A DNA stretch of 64,000 bases from CAXMMR01 sp965198995. GTDB lineage: Bacteria; Pseudomonadota; Alphaproteobacteria; Acetobacterales; Acetobacteraceae. The stretch spans positions 124,001 to 188,000 of the forward strand of contig CBDAQG010000001.1 in NCBI GenBank assembly GCA_965198995.1, read 5' to 3'. This document shows positions 54,477 through 63,700 of this stretch, piece after piece. Every line of letters begins with the position of its first letter. Within the stretch, counting starts at the first letter, position 1. A program made the position numbers and the translations under genes. The notes beneath the pieces were generated by a model that saw only the letters and a program-made list of their open reading frames with translations, ran no database searches and was not told the origin of the DNA.

Positions 54477-55541
54477 TCAGCCACGCGCCGCCTCGCGCAA
54501 CCCGGCCGACGCCCCGGTGCACGCCCCGCTCGACCCCCGGCTTGACGCCCCGCGTGACGCCCCACTGGACGCCGCCGTGGCGGCCGCCTCGATCGCCGGC
54601 ACGGCCAAACACTCCTCCAGCCAGGCGCCGAGCAGCGCCCGCACCGCCGCCCGGTCGACCGCCCGCACCGCCCCGGTCGCGCGCCCCTGCGGCACCGCCC
54701 CGAGCAGCGCCGCCCGCGCCGCCGCGCCCCCGGCGGCCAGCGCCTGCGCGCGGAACGCCGCGAACCGCGCCGCGCTCTCGGCCTCGAGCCCGTCCACCGG
54801 CGCCGCCGGGTAATCCGGCCGAATCCCGCGCAGGAAGCGGCCGACGTCGCGGCGATACTGGTCGATCAGCGTCGCCGGCGGATATTCCGGATGCCCCTGC
54901 AGCAGCAGCCACGGCCGCCCGCGCGCCGTCGCCATGTCCACCCCGGCCTCCGCGTCGCCGCTCAGCACCGCATAGCCGGCCGCCTCCAGCGCCGCCGCCG
55001 ACACCGCGTTGCAGCGCGAATGGGCCACCGCGATCGTCCGCGGCAGCCGCCCGCCCGCCCGCCGCACCAGCGGATGGCGCAAATCGAGCGCAAAGCGGAA
55101 CACCCCGGCGCGCTTCTGCGGCAGCGGGTCGCGCGGCAGCCCGTCATGGTGCAGCACCGCCGCGTGGGCGGCGAGGCACGACAGCAGAACCGCCCGCCCG
55201 CGCTCCGCCGCATCGTCGAGCAGCGCCGTCAGCCCCGGCCAGAACGGCTCGCCAGCCAGCGCCCCGCGCGGCTCGGCGCCGCTGAACACCAGCAGGTCCA
55301 GCGCCGGCAGCCCGGCCACGTCGCGCGCCGAGCGCACCGGCCACGCCCCGGCCCCCGTGGTCCCGCCATGCGTGGTCCCAGCATGCGTGACCCCTGCATG
55401 CGTCGCAATCCGCGTCCACTCGATCGGCCCCGCCGTGCAACCCGCCAGCAACTTGCGGAACTGCCGCTCCGAGCCCAGCCCCGCCGCGCCGCCCATGTTG
55501 TCGACGAAGCCGACCCGCAGCGCTGGCGAGGCCTGGATCAT
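54477..55541 (-). CDS. MetA-like homoserine O-acyltransferase
   Basis: A 354-residue class I glutamine-amidotransferase-fold acyltransferase of the MetA family. The nucleophile Cys122 lies in VLLSCLAAHAAVLHHDGLPR. His174 (VAHSRCNAV) and Glu219 (LLQGHPEYPPATL) complete the site. MetA transfers succinyl or acetyl from CoA to homoserine. Residues 45-65 are a low-complexity THAGVTHAGTTHGG run. The C-terminal 35 residues are a Gly/Ala/Ser tail, both from short DNA repeats. Its ATG overlaps the MetY stop as ATGA. Role may be methionine synthesis or making a pathway-specific precursor. Confidence 0.8.
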   Translation of the reverse strand: MIQASPALRVGFVDNMGGAAGLGSERQFRKLLAGCTAGPIEWTRIATHAGVTHAGTTHGGTTGAGAWPVRSARDVAGLPALDLLVFSGAEPRGALAGEPFWPGLTALLDDAAERGRAVLLSCLAAHAAVLHHDGLPRDPLPQKRAGVFRFALDLRHPLVRRAGGRLPRTIAVAHSRCNAVSAAALEAAGYAVLSGDAEAGVDMATARGRPWLLLQGHPEYPPATLIDQYRRDVGRFLRGIRPDYPAAPVDGLEAESAARFAAFRAQALAAGGAAARAALLGAVPQGRATGAVRAVDRAAVRALLGAWLEECLAVPAIEAAATAASSGASRGASSRGSSGACTGASAGLREAARG

Positions 55542-56866
55542 CTCGCCCTGACCTCTGGCTGAACCCCGAACCCCGCCGTCGCGCCATCCCCGGCGCCCGC
55601 TTTGGCCAGCGCCTGGCCAAGATCAGCCAGGATGTCGTCGATATGCTCGATGCCGATCGACAGCCGCACCATCTCCGGCCGCACCCCGGCCGCCGCCAGC
55701 TGCTCCGGCGTCAACTGCCGATGCGTGGTCGAGGCCGGATGCGTCGCCAGCGACTTCGCGTCGCCCATGTTGACCAGCCGCTTGAACATCTGCAGCGCGT
55801 CCAGGAAGCGCTGCCCCGCCGCGAGCCCGCCATGCAGCCCGAAGGTGAGCAGCGACGGCACCCGCCCGCCCAGATAGCGCCTGGCCAGATCGTGATACGG
55901 GTCCTCTGGCAGGCTCGCATGGCTCACCCAGCTCACCGCCGGGTGGCTGCGCAGGTAGTCGATCACCGCCACCGTGTTCTGCACGTGCCGCTCCACCCGG
56001 AGCGGCAGCGTCTGTATCCCCTGCAGGATCAGAAACGCGTTGAGCGGCGACAGCGTCGCCCCGGTGTTGCGCTGCCCCACCGTGCGGCACCGCGCCACAT
56101 ACGCCGCCCGCCCATACTGCTCGGTGTAGGTGACGTCGTGGTAGGACGGGTCCGGCCGGCACAGCATCGCGAAGCGCTCCGGCTGGGCCGCCCAATCGAA
56201 CCGCCCGGCATCCACGATCGCCCCGCCCAGCGAGTTGCCGTGCCCGCCGATGAACTTGGTCAGCGAGTGCAGCACCACGTCGGCGCCGTGCTCGATCGGC
56301 CGCAGCAGCACCGGGCTCGCCACCGTGTTGTCGACGATCAGCGGCACCCCGCCGGCATGCGCCGCATCCGCCAGCGCCTCCAGGTCGGCGATGTTGCCGG
56401 CCGGGTTGCCGACGCTCTCGCAGTAGACCAGCCGGGTGTTGCGATCGATGAGCTTGGCGACGTCGGCGCGCCGGTCGCTCTCGGCGAACCGCACCTCCAC
56501 CCCCTGACGCGCAAACATGTGCACAAACAGCGTGTAGGTGGCGCCGTAGAGCTGCTTGGTGGAGACGAAGTTCGTCCCCGCCTCGACCAGGTTGAGCACC
56601 GCGTAGTGGATCGCCGCCGCCCCGGAGCTGACCGACAGCGCCGCCACCCCGCCCTCCAGCAGCGCCACCCGCCGCTCGAGCACGTCGCTCGTCGGGTTGC
56701 CGATCCGGGTGTAGATGTTGCCCGCCACCTCGAGGTTGAACAGCGCGGCGCCGTGCTCGGCGCTGTCGAACTCGAAGGCGACGGTCTGGTAGATCGGCAC
56801 CGCGCAGCTGTGCGAGCCGGGATCGCCGTCGTAGCCGCCATGCACGGCGATCGTCTCCGGCTTCAC
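55538..56866 (-). CDS. MetY-like O-acylhomoserine sulfhydrylase (PLP enzyme)
   Basis: A 442-residue Cys/Met-metabolism PLP enzyme. Motifs include YTRIGNPTSDVLERRVALLE, SSGAAAIHYAVLNL, VSTKQLYGATYTLF and the Schiff-base Lys204 in VVLHSLTKFIGGHGNSLGGA. The length of about 430 residues and the GTNFVSTKQLYG segment favour MetY over cystathionine gamma-synthase. It would convert O-acylhomoserine and sulfide, or another nucleophile, to homocysteine or an analogue. Coupled by ATGA overlap to the MetA-like gene and 31 bases after the adenylation gene. Confidence 0.88.
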   Translation of the reverse strand: MKPETIAVHGGYDGDPGSHSCAVPIYQTVAFEFDSAEHGAALFNLEVAGNIYTRIGNPTSDVLERRVALLEGGVAALSVSSGAAAIHYAVLNLVEAGTNFVSTKQLYGATYTLFVHMFARQGVEVRFAESDRRADVAKLIDRNTRLVYCESVGNPAGNIADLEALADAAHAGGVPLIVDNTVASPVLLRPIEHGADVVLHSLTKFIGGHGNSLGGAIVDAGRFDWAAQPERFAMLCRPDPSYHDVTYTEQYGRAAYVARCRTVGQRNTGATLSPLNAFLILQGIQTLPLRVERHVQNTVAVIDYLRSHPAVSWVSHASLPEDPYHDLARRYLGGRVPSLLTFGLHGGLAAGQRFLDALQMFKRLVNMGDAKSLATHPASTTHRQLTPEQLAAAGVRPEMVRLSIGIEHIDDILADLGQALAKAGAGDGATAGFGVQPEVRAR

Positions 56867-56897
56867 GCCTGCCGCTCCGTCACCGTCCCGATCTCCC

Positions 56898-58733
56898 TCA
56901 CGATACCAGCTCGGCGGCGCCGAGGAGGCCGTGCGGCGCGCTCTCCGGCGCCCCGATCTCCAGGGCGGGGCCGTCCTCGCGCAGCGCCCACTCGGCCAGC
57001 AGCGCCCGATCCACCTTGCCGCCGGGCGTGAGCGGCATCGCGTCCACCAGGCGGAACGAGCCCGGCACCATCGAGGCCGGCAGCAGCGCCGCGCAGCCGG
57101 CCAGCAGCGCCGCGCGCGCGACCCGGCAGCCGGGTGCCGCCTGCACCACCGCGCACAGCCGGAGCACCCCGCTCGGCCCGGCCGGCAACGCCAGCGCGAC
57201 GCAGCGCTCCACCGCCGTCACCTGCAGCACCGCCTCCTCCACTTCCTCGAGCTCGATGCGCACCCCGTTTACCTTCACCTGCCCGTCCTGCCGCCCGGCA
57301 AAGCGCAGCCGCCCGGTCGCCACCTCGAGCTCGACCACGTCGCCGGTGGCGTAGAACCGCACCGCCCGCCCATCCACCAGCAGCGTCGAAAAGCGCCCGG
57401 CGCCCAAGCTCGCCGCCCCCAAGCGGGCGCGCCCCGAGCTTGCGCCATCCGAGCGTGCACCATCCGTCACGTATCCGTCCGCCACCTGCGCGCCGCCCAC
57501 CCGGAGCAGCCCGCGCACCGTCCCGCCGGCCACCCCAGCCCCAACCTCGTCCTGCGTCTCGACCAGGAACAGCGTGTTCGGCTGCGGCCGGCCGAGCTCG
57601 ATCATCGTCGCGTCCGCCGGCACCGGCCAGCTCGCCACCGCAATCGTGGTCTCCGTCGGCCCATAGGAGTTGAACAGCCGTATGCCCGGCAGCGTCTCGT
57701 GCAGCAACCGCGCCAGGCTCGCCGGCCACGCCTCGCCGCCGCACAGCACGCAGCGCAGCCGGCTGCTGGCGGCAAACGAGCGCCGCCGCAGCAGCATCGT
57801 CAGCAGGCTCGGCGTGAACCCGGCGATCGTCACCGCCCGCTCGCCGAGCAGGGCCGCCACCGCGAACAGGTCGAACCCCGCCTCCTGCTCGTAGACGACC
57901 AGGGCGGCGCCGAACACCAGCGGCAGCGCGAACTCCCAGACATGCACGTCGAACAGCGACGGCGTCTTGTAGAGCACGACATCGTCCTCGGTGAGCTCGA
58001 GAAACCCCGCCATCGACACCAGCCGGTTGAGCAGCGCCACGGCGGAGACCCGCACCCCCTTGGGCGCGCCGGTGCTGCCCGAGGTGTGCGCGATGTAGCA
58101 GCACGGCGCCGACCTGGCCATCACGCCCGGGCGCCGATGCACGACCACCGCCGCGCCCGCGCAGTCGAGCCGCCCGACCACCTCGTAGCCCTCGATCACC
58201 GTCTCCGCATCGGCCAGGATCACGTCGACCGCCGCCGCCGCCGCCATCGCCGCCCGCCGCGCCGGCGGCAGCTCGACCGCCAGCGGCACGTAGGCGGCAC
58301 CCAGCCGCCAGCCCGCCAGCGTCGCCACCACCCCGGCCGGCCCGCGCGCCATGGCGATGCCGAGCCGGCCGCCGCGCACCGCCTCGGGCAGCCGCGCCGA
58401 CAGCGCCAGCACCGCCGCATGCAGCGTCCCGCGATCGAGCCGCAGCCGCCGCCCGGCCAGGCAGTGCCGGCCCGGCTCGGCCAGCAGCCGCGCCTCGATC
58501 AGCGGCCAGATCGCCGTGCCGGGCAGCGCCTGCGCCGGCCCCTCCAGCAACCAGCCTGCCGGCAGCCCACCCTGTGGTAGCCCGCCCTCTGGCCCGCTCC
58601 CCGGCAACAAACCCCCCGGCAACAAACCCCCCGGCAACACGCCCCCCGGCAACACACTCCCTGGCAGCCCGGCCTCGCCGACCCGCCGCGCCGCCAGCGC
58701 CGAACGCCCGTGCGAGGCCATGCCCGCCGCCAT
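56898..58733 (-). CDS. Stand-alone amino-acid adenylation enzyme (NRPS A-domain)
   Basis: A 611-residue ANL-family adenylation protein with no condensation, thiolation or thioesterase domain. Core motifs: YIAHTSGSTGAPKGVRVSAV (P-loop, 217-228), FDVHVWEFALPL (A4), NSYGPTETTIAVASW (A5), YATGDVVELEVATGRLRFAG, RQDGQVKVNGVRIELEEVEE and the catalytic Lys in PLTPGGKVDRALL. Hand alignment to GrsA gives a pocket code near D-V-W-G-V-C-S-I-A-K: the Asp implies an alpha-amino acid, and the small polar start resembles serine codes. Residues 22-60 are a PGGLLPGGLLPG-type repeat. ATG 58733, 6 bases after the DUF3050 stop with GAGG in between, is chosen. Confidence 0.88.
   Translation of the reverse strand: MAAGMASHGRSALAARRVGEAGLPGSVLPGGVLPGGLLPGGLLPGSGPEGGLPQGGLPAGWLLEGPAQALPGTAIWPLIEARLLAEPGRHCLAGRRLRLDRGTLHAAVLALSARLPEAVRGGRLGIAMARGPAGVVATLAGWRLGAAYVPLAVELPPARRAAMAAAAAVDVILADAETVIEGYEVVGRLDCAGAAVVVHRRPGVMARSAPCCYIAHTSGSTGAPKGVRVSAVALLNRLVSMAGFLELTEDDVVLYKTPSLFDVHVWEFALPLVFGAALVVYEQEAGFDLFAVAALLGERAVTIAGFTPSLLTMLLRRRSFAASSRLRCVLCGGEAWPASLARLLHETLPGIRLFNSYGPTETTIAVASWPVPADATMIELGRPQPNTLFLVETQDEVGAGVAGGTVRGLLRVGGAQVADGYVTDGARSDGASSGRARLGAASLGAGRFSTLLVDGRAVRFYATGDVVELEVATGRLRFAGRQDGQVKVNGVRIELEEVEEAVLQVTAVERCVALALPAGPSGVLRLCAVVQAAPGCRVARAALLAGCAALLPASMVPGSFRLVDAMPLTPGGKVDRALLAEWALREDGPALEIGAPESAPHGLLGAAELVS
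58598..58670 (-). repeat. 15-base tandem repeat in the adenylation gene
   Basis: About five contiguous units of CCCCGGCAACAAACC and variants code LPGGL/VLPGG on the minus strand near the N-terminus, ahead of the A-domain proper. Confidence 0.85.
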
Positions 58734-58738
58734 CTGCC

Positions 58739-59587
58739 TCAGACCGTAACGAGCCGCGCGTGCGCCGGGCTCGCCGCCGGGCTCGCCGCGCCGAAGCCGC
58801 CCGCCACCGAATCCACCTCGAGCGCGGCGCTGATGTCGTCCCAGAAGCGCAGCCGCGCCGCCAGCGCCGCCTGCGCCGCCTGGCTCGCCTCCGCCCAGCG
58901 CCGGGCGTCGGTGCCGCACAGCTCGGACAGCATCTGCAGCGATTTCGGCCCGTGATCCTCGCCGTCCAGCTCCAGATGCCGGGTGAGATACTGGCTGAAC
59001 AGCGCCAGCGTCCCGCCATCGTCCAGCGCCGCCGCCAGCCCGGTGAACATCGCCGGGATCGAATCCTCCCGCCCGATGGTGAACGCCGCCACCACCGCAT
59101 GCGGCGGCCCCTCCAGCAGCGCGAACGTCGCCGCGGTGAAGCGCGCGCTGCCCGCCGGCGCGCCGCACAGCTTCAGCGCCGTCGCCACGTCCAGCCCGTC
59201 GGCGATCAGCCCCAGGAAGTGCCGGATCGGCCGCGTATCGGCCCCGGCCTGCGCCATGGCGCGCAGGTAGAACTCGAAATGCCCGGTCGGCACGCCGTCG
59301 ATGACGTCGCTCTCCTCCTCGAGCACGATCTCGTTGATCAGCCGCCGCGTCACCGGGTTGCCCACCGGCCGCCACGGCAGCTCGACGCAGGTCAGCGAGC
59401 GCTGCAATGATTTCAGCAGCGACATGAAATCCCACACCGCGAAGACGTGGTGCTCCATGAAGGTCCGCACCGCCTCGACGTCGACCAGGCGGCCGTAGAG
59501 ACCATGCGCGGCAAGCTCCTGGCGGGCCGCCTCCACATCGTCCAGCAATCCTTGCAACCCATCACTCGTCATCGGACGGCACTCCAC
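58739..59587 (-). CDS. DUF3050 protein (haem-oxygenase-like fold, possible diiron oxygenase)
   Basis: A 282-residue helical protein matching DUF3050 throughout: VEAVRTFMEHHVFAVWDFMS, LLKSLQRSLTCVELPW, RLINEIVLEEESDV, HFEFYLRAMAQAGADT, AFTIGREDSIPAMF and LTRHLELDGEDHGPKSLQML. The family belongs to the haem-oxygenase-like superfamily, which includes diiron oxidases of natural-product pathways. The conserved His/Glu/Asp residues in MEHH, EEESD, HFE and HLELDGEDH could bind two metals. First gene of the operon, upstream of the adenylation gene. An N-oxygenation, C-C cleavage or desaturation role is inference. Confidence 0.8.
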   Translation of the reverse strand: MECRPMTSDGLQGLLDDVEAARQELAAHGLYGRLVDVEAVRTFMEHHVFAVWDFMSLLKSLQRSLTCVELPWRPVGNPVTRRLINEIVLEEESDVIDGVPTGHFEFYLRAMAQAGADTRPIRHFLGLIADGLDVATALKLCGAPAGSARFTAATFALLEGPPHAVVAAFTIGREDSIPAMFTGLAAALDDGGTLALFSQYLTRHLELDGEDHGPKSLQMLSELCGTDARRWAEASQAAQAALAARLRFWDDISAALEVDSVAGGFGAASPAASPAHARLVTV

Positions 59588-60184
59588 ACACAGTTCGCGC
59601 CGGCAACAAAAGGTCGTAGCCTACACAGGCGAACTAAACCCCCAGTTGCTGCGCAGTTGCACAATAACCTACTTTGCAAGCGAAACAGAATCAAAAATAT
59701 GCGTTCTAATTGCCAACTAACAGTATTATCCGCACCTTGTCTCAAAACTCAGCGGAACAACTAACAGTTCCTTAGTTGAGCAGGCAATACAACTTGCAAT
59801 GGTGTGGACCAGCAGTTGGATCGCTCACCCCCGACGCTCCGCCGCCCACCCAGATCGCGCCCACCCACGCCGCTGCCGTTCCGGCATGCTAACGACTTGA
59901 CGCTGTTTCTATCCTGGGTGCTATCGCCGATAACCAGCACAACCAGCAACCGCGAGCACACCGACGCAATCGAGTTACATTATGTAACCTCCGGCCCGGT
60001 CGGCGCCCGTCGCCGCGTCAGAGTCGGCGCCCAACGCCACGTCAGATCGCCCGCGCCGATGCCGGAAAGCCACGCCCATCCGCCCCACCAACTGGTTCTG
60101 CAACCGGATGGACGCTTGCACGGTTACACTGTGCTCATGCCATGCCCGCGCGCCGCGCCGGCCACCGCCCCGGAGTGACCGCCG
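59588..60184. promoter_or_regulatory. Intergenic regulatory region upstream of the DUF3050 operon and SWIB gene
   Basis: A 597-base, locally AT-rich gap between divergent genes. It contains CAACTAA-CAGTTCC-TTAGTTG (59758-59778), a 7-base inverted repeat; a second CCAACTAACAGT near 59713; a perfect palindrome GTTACAT-T-ATGTAAC (59974-59988); and a possible plus-strand promoter, TTGACG near 59896 with GCTATC 17 bases on. The symmetric sites suggest binding of a dimeric regulator, but none is encoded nearby. Confidence 0.4.
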
Positions 60185-60601
60185 ATGACCAAAGCCCCCG
60201 AGAAGAAAACCCCCGAGAAGAAAGCTCCCGAGAAGAAAGCCCCGGCCAAATCCGCCGCCAAGGCCCAGTCTGCCGAAAGCAAGCCCGGCGAAAGCAAGGC
60301 CGCCACCAAAGGCGCCGCTCCCAAAGGCGCCACCATCGACAAGCCCAAGCCCGGCGCCAAGCCAAACGCCCTGCAGCAGCCGCTGCAACCCTCCCCGGAA
60401 CTCGCCGCCGTCGTCGGCGAAGGCACCATGCCGCGCGGCCAAGTCGTCAGCAAAGTCTGGGAATACATCAAGGCCCACAAGCTGCAAAACCCCGCCGACG
60501 GCCGAGAAATCGTCGCCGACGAGACGCTGAAGAAAATCTTCGGCAAGCCTAAAGTCACGATGTTCGAAATGAACAAGCTCTTGGCAGCACACCTGAAGTA
60601 A
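60185..60601 (+). CDS. SWIB/MDM2-domain protein with Lys-rich repeat tail
   Basis: A 138-residue protein. Residues 1-57 are a histone H1-like basic tail made of APEKKTPEKKAPEKKAPAKS and similar units. Residues 60-137 form a SWIB domain: LQPSPELAAVVGEGTMPRGQ, VVSKVWEYIKAHKLQNPADG, REIVADETLKKIFGKPKVTM and FEMNKLLAAHL. In bacteria SWIB occurs alone or on chlamydial topoisomerase I, and a DNA-compaction or nucleoid role is plausible for a basic-tailed form. ATG 60185 follows the neighbouring TGA by a few bases. A family A repeat begins right after the stop. Confidence 0.88.
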   Translation: MTKAPEKKTPEKKAPEKKAPAKSAAKAQSAESKPGESKAATKGAAPKGATIDKPKPGAKPNALQQPLQPSPELAAVVGEGTMPRGQVVSKVWEYIKAHKLQNPADGREIVADETLKKIFGKPKVTMFEMNKLLAAHLK

Positions 60602-60602
60602 A

Positions 60603-60780
60603 GGGAAGGCCAGGGGCTTTGCCCCTGGACCCCATTAAAGGCGAAGCCTTTAAAATCCGTTCTTATCCATGACTCCAAGGCGAGGAATGGCCTCGCCGAG
60701 CAAGCACCGCATCATTCCTAACGGATGCGGGTCTGGGGGCGCTGCCCCCAGCGGGTCCAGGGCAGAGCCCTGGCCTTCCT
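60603..60780. repeat. Family A bipartite repeat, complete copy between the SWIB and RND genes
   Basis: M1 (60603-60659) with CCAGGGGCTTTGCCCCTGG and TTAAAGGCGAAGCCTTTAA is followed after about 68 bases by M2 (60728-60780) with CTGGGGGCGCTGCCCCCAG and CCAGGGCAGAGCCCTGG. The M2 first stem differs from other copies but still pairs perfectly. Convergent gap. Confidence 0.9.
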
Positions 60781-63700
60781 ACCCCACAAGCTCATCCGCC
60801 CGGACGCTCTCCCGCCTCGCGGCCGGCCGGTCGTGTTGGGCTGCCACCAGCAGGTAGACCGCCGGCACCAGGAACAGGGTGAACACCGTGCCCACCGCCA
60901 GCCCGCTGGCGATCACCAGCCCCATCACGTAGCGCGCCGCCGCTCCGGCGCCGCTGGCGAACACCAGCGGCATCACGCCCAGCACCATCGCCGCCGTCGT
61001 CATCAGGATCGGCCGCAGCCGCAGCCCGGCGGCGATCTCCACCGCCTGCCGCTTGCTGCGCCCCAGCCGCTGCTGCTCGTTCGCCACCTCGACGATCAGG
61101 ATGCCATGCTTGCTGATCAGCCCGGCGAGCGTCACGAAGCCGATCTCGCTGTACAGGTTCACCGAGGCGCCACCCACCCCGAGCCAGACGAAGAACAGCG
61201 CGCCGGCGATCGACATCGGCACCGAGACCAGGATCACCAGCGGGTCGCGGAAGCTCTCGAACAGCGCCGCCAGCGCCAGGAAGATGATCACCATGGCAAA
61301 GCCGAAATTCGGCAGAAACGAGCCCTCGGTCTGCACGTATTCGCGCAGCGGCCCCGCGGTGTCGAACGCGAACCCGCCCGGCAGGTCGCGCGCCGCCAGC
61401 CCCTGCAGGTAGCCATACGCCGCCGCCGTCGAAACCCCCGGGCGCGGGATCGCCGACAGCGTCGTCGCCGTCAGTTGCTGGAAGTGCACGATCTCCTCCG
61501 GCACCACCTGGCGCGACAGGTGGGCGACAGCGCCGAGCGGCACCGGCACCCCGTCGATCGAGGCGACCGGCAGGTCGAGGATCTGATCCGACGTCAGCCG
61601 CCGGTCCCGCACCACCATCGGGATCACCTTGTAGGAGCGCTGCTGCAGGCTGAAATAGTTGACGAAGCCGCCGCCCAGCAGCCAGTTCAGCGTATTGCCC
61701 ACGCTGGTCACGTTGAGCCCCAGCGCGCCGATCTTGGCCCGATCCAGCTCGATCGTCGTCTGCGGCTGGTCGATCTTGAGGTCCTTGTCGACAAAGGCGA
61801 ACAGCCCGCTCGCCCGCGCGTCCACCAGCATCCGGTCCGACGCCGCGGCGAGCTGCTCCACCGAGCCCGCCCCCTTCAGCACGAACTGGATCGGCAGCCC
61901 CTGCCCGGCGCCCGGCAACGCCGGCGGCTGAAACGCGTCTAGCTGCAGCCCGGCGACGCCGGTGGCCGCCGCCTGCAGCGCGTTCTGCACCACGGTCGTG
62001 TTGCGGCGCCGCTCGTCCCACTCCTTCAGCACGATGCCGTCGTTGATGCTCCCCGGCTGGTCGCCGATCCAAAACGCCCGCATCTCGGGAAGGTCGCGAA
62101 TGATCCGCTCGATCTGCGGGTCGTAGAGCCGGATCTGGTCGAGCGTGGCGCTCGGCGGCGCCGTCGCTGCGAGGATGATGAAGCCGCCATCCTCCTGCGG
62201 CGCCAGCTCGTGCGCCGCGCCGCGGAACATCACCACGCTGGCGCCGACCACCAGGCAGGCGACCAGGATCGCCACCGGCCAAACCCGCAGCACGCCGCCG
62301 AGCAGCCGCAGATACACGCGCTGCATCGCCGCCATCGCCCGGTCGCCAAGCCGCACGAGGATCCGCCCGCCGCCGGCATGCGGCCGCAGCATCCCCGCGC
62401 ACATCATCGGCGACAGCGTCAGCGCCAACGCCGCCGAGACGGTCACGCTCGCCGCCAGCGTCACCGCAAACTCGGTGAACAGCGCCCCGGTCAGCCCCTT
62501 CTGCAGCCCCACCGGCACATACGCCGCCACCAGCACCGCCGTCATCGCAATGATCGGGCTACCGAGCTCCCGCCCCGCCCGCATCGCCGCCGCCGCCGGC
62601 GCCATCCCCTCGGCCAGATGCCGGCTCACGTTCTCGACGATGATGATCGCGTCATCCACCACCAGCCCGATCGCCAGCACCAGCGCCAGCAGCGTCAGCT
62701 CGTTGATCGAGAAGCCGAACACAGACATCAGCGCCAGCGTGCCGATCAGCGACAGCGGGATGGTCACCACCGGGATCAGGACCGCCCGGAACGACCCGAG
62801 AAACAGGAACACCACCAGGCTGACGATGCCAAGCGCTGCGGCAAGGCTGCGCAGCACCTCGTGGCGCGACGCGTTCAAGCCGATGGCCTGGTCGAACATG
62901 ATCGAGGCGGCAATCCCCGGCGGCAGCGCGGCCTTCATCCTCGCGAAGGCGACCCGCAGGTCGCGCGACGTCGTGATCAAATTGCCGCCCGGCGTGCCGT
63001 TCACCGCCAGAAACAGCCCGGGCCCGAAATTGTCGGCCATGTTTTCGCTGGTGACGTCGGAGCCATACGCCACCTCGGCGACATCGCCGAGCCGCACCAG
63101 CGCCCCGTTCGCCTGCCTGACGACGAGCTGGCGGAACTCCGCCGGGCTGTGCAGACCGGAGGTTACAGCAAGGTTCGCATACGTCATCGCCCCGAGCGTG
63201 GTGCCCACGCCCGTCACGTAGTCGTTCGCCGCCAGCGCGTTGTAAACGTCGGTCGCGGTCAGCCCGTAGGCCGAAAGCCGGTCCGGCTGCAGCCAGATCC
63301 GCAGCGCCAGGTTCCCCGCCCCCTGGCTCTGCGCCAGCAGCACCCCCGGCACCGCCTGCAGCTGCGGCGCCATCACCCGGGTCACGTAGTCCGCCACCCG
63401 CTCCGGCGGCATCGTGTGCGACGTCACCGAGATCCCCATCAGGAAGGTCGCATTGTTGAGCAGCGTGATCACCGAGGCCTGCGAGCCCGGCGGCAACTGG
63501 TTGGCAACCGCGGCGACGTTCGCCTGCACCTCGCTCAGCGCGCGGTCAGGGTCCTGGTTGAGCCGCAGGTAGAGCGTGATCGTGCTCTGCCCGGTCTGGC
63601 TCTGCGACTGGATGTAGTCCACCCCCTGCGTCTGCGAGATCGCCGTCTCGATCGGCGTGGTGATGAACCCCGCCACCGTCGCCGCATCGGCGCCATAATA

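Noticed and set aside
56863..59100. Alternative 745-codon minus-strand frame over the adenylation gene
   Set aside because: Arg/Gly/Ala-rich shadow. All A-domain motifs lie in the 56898-58733 frame.
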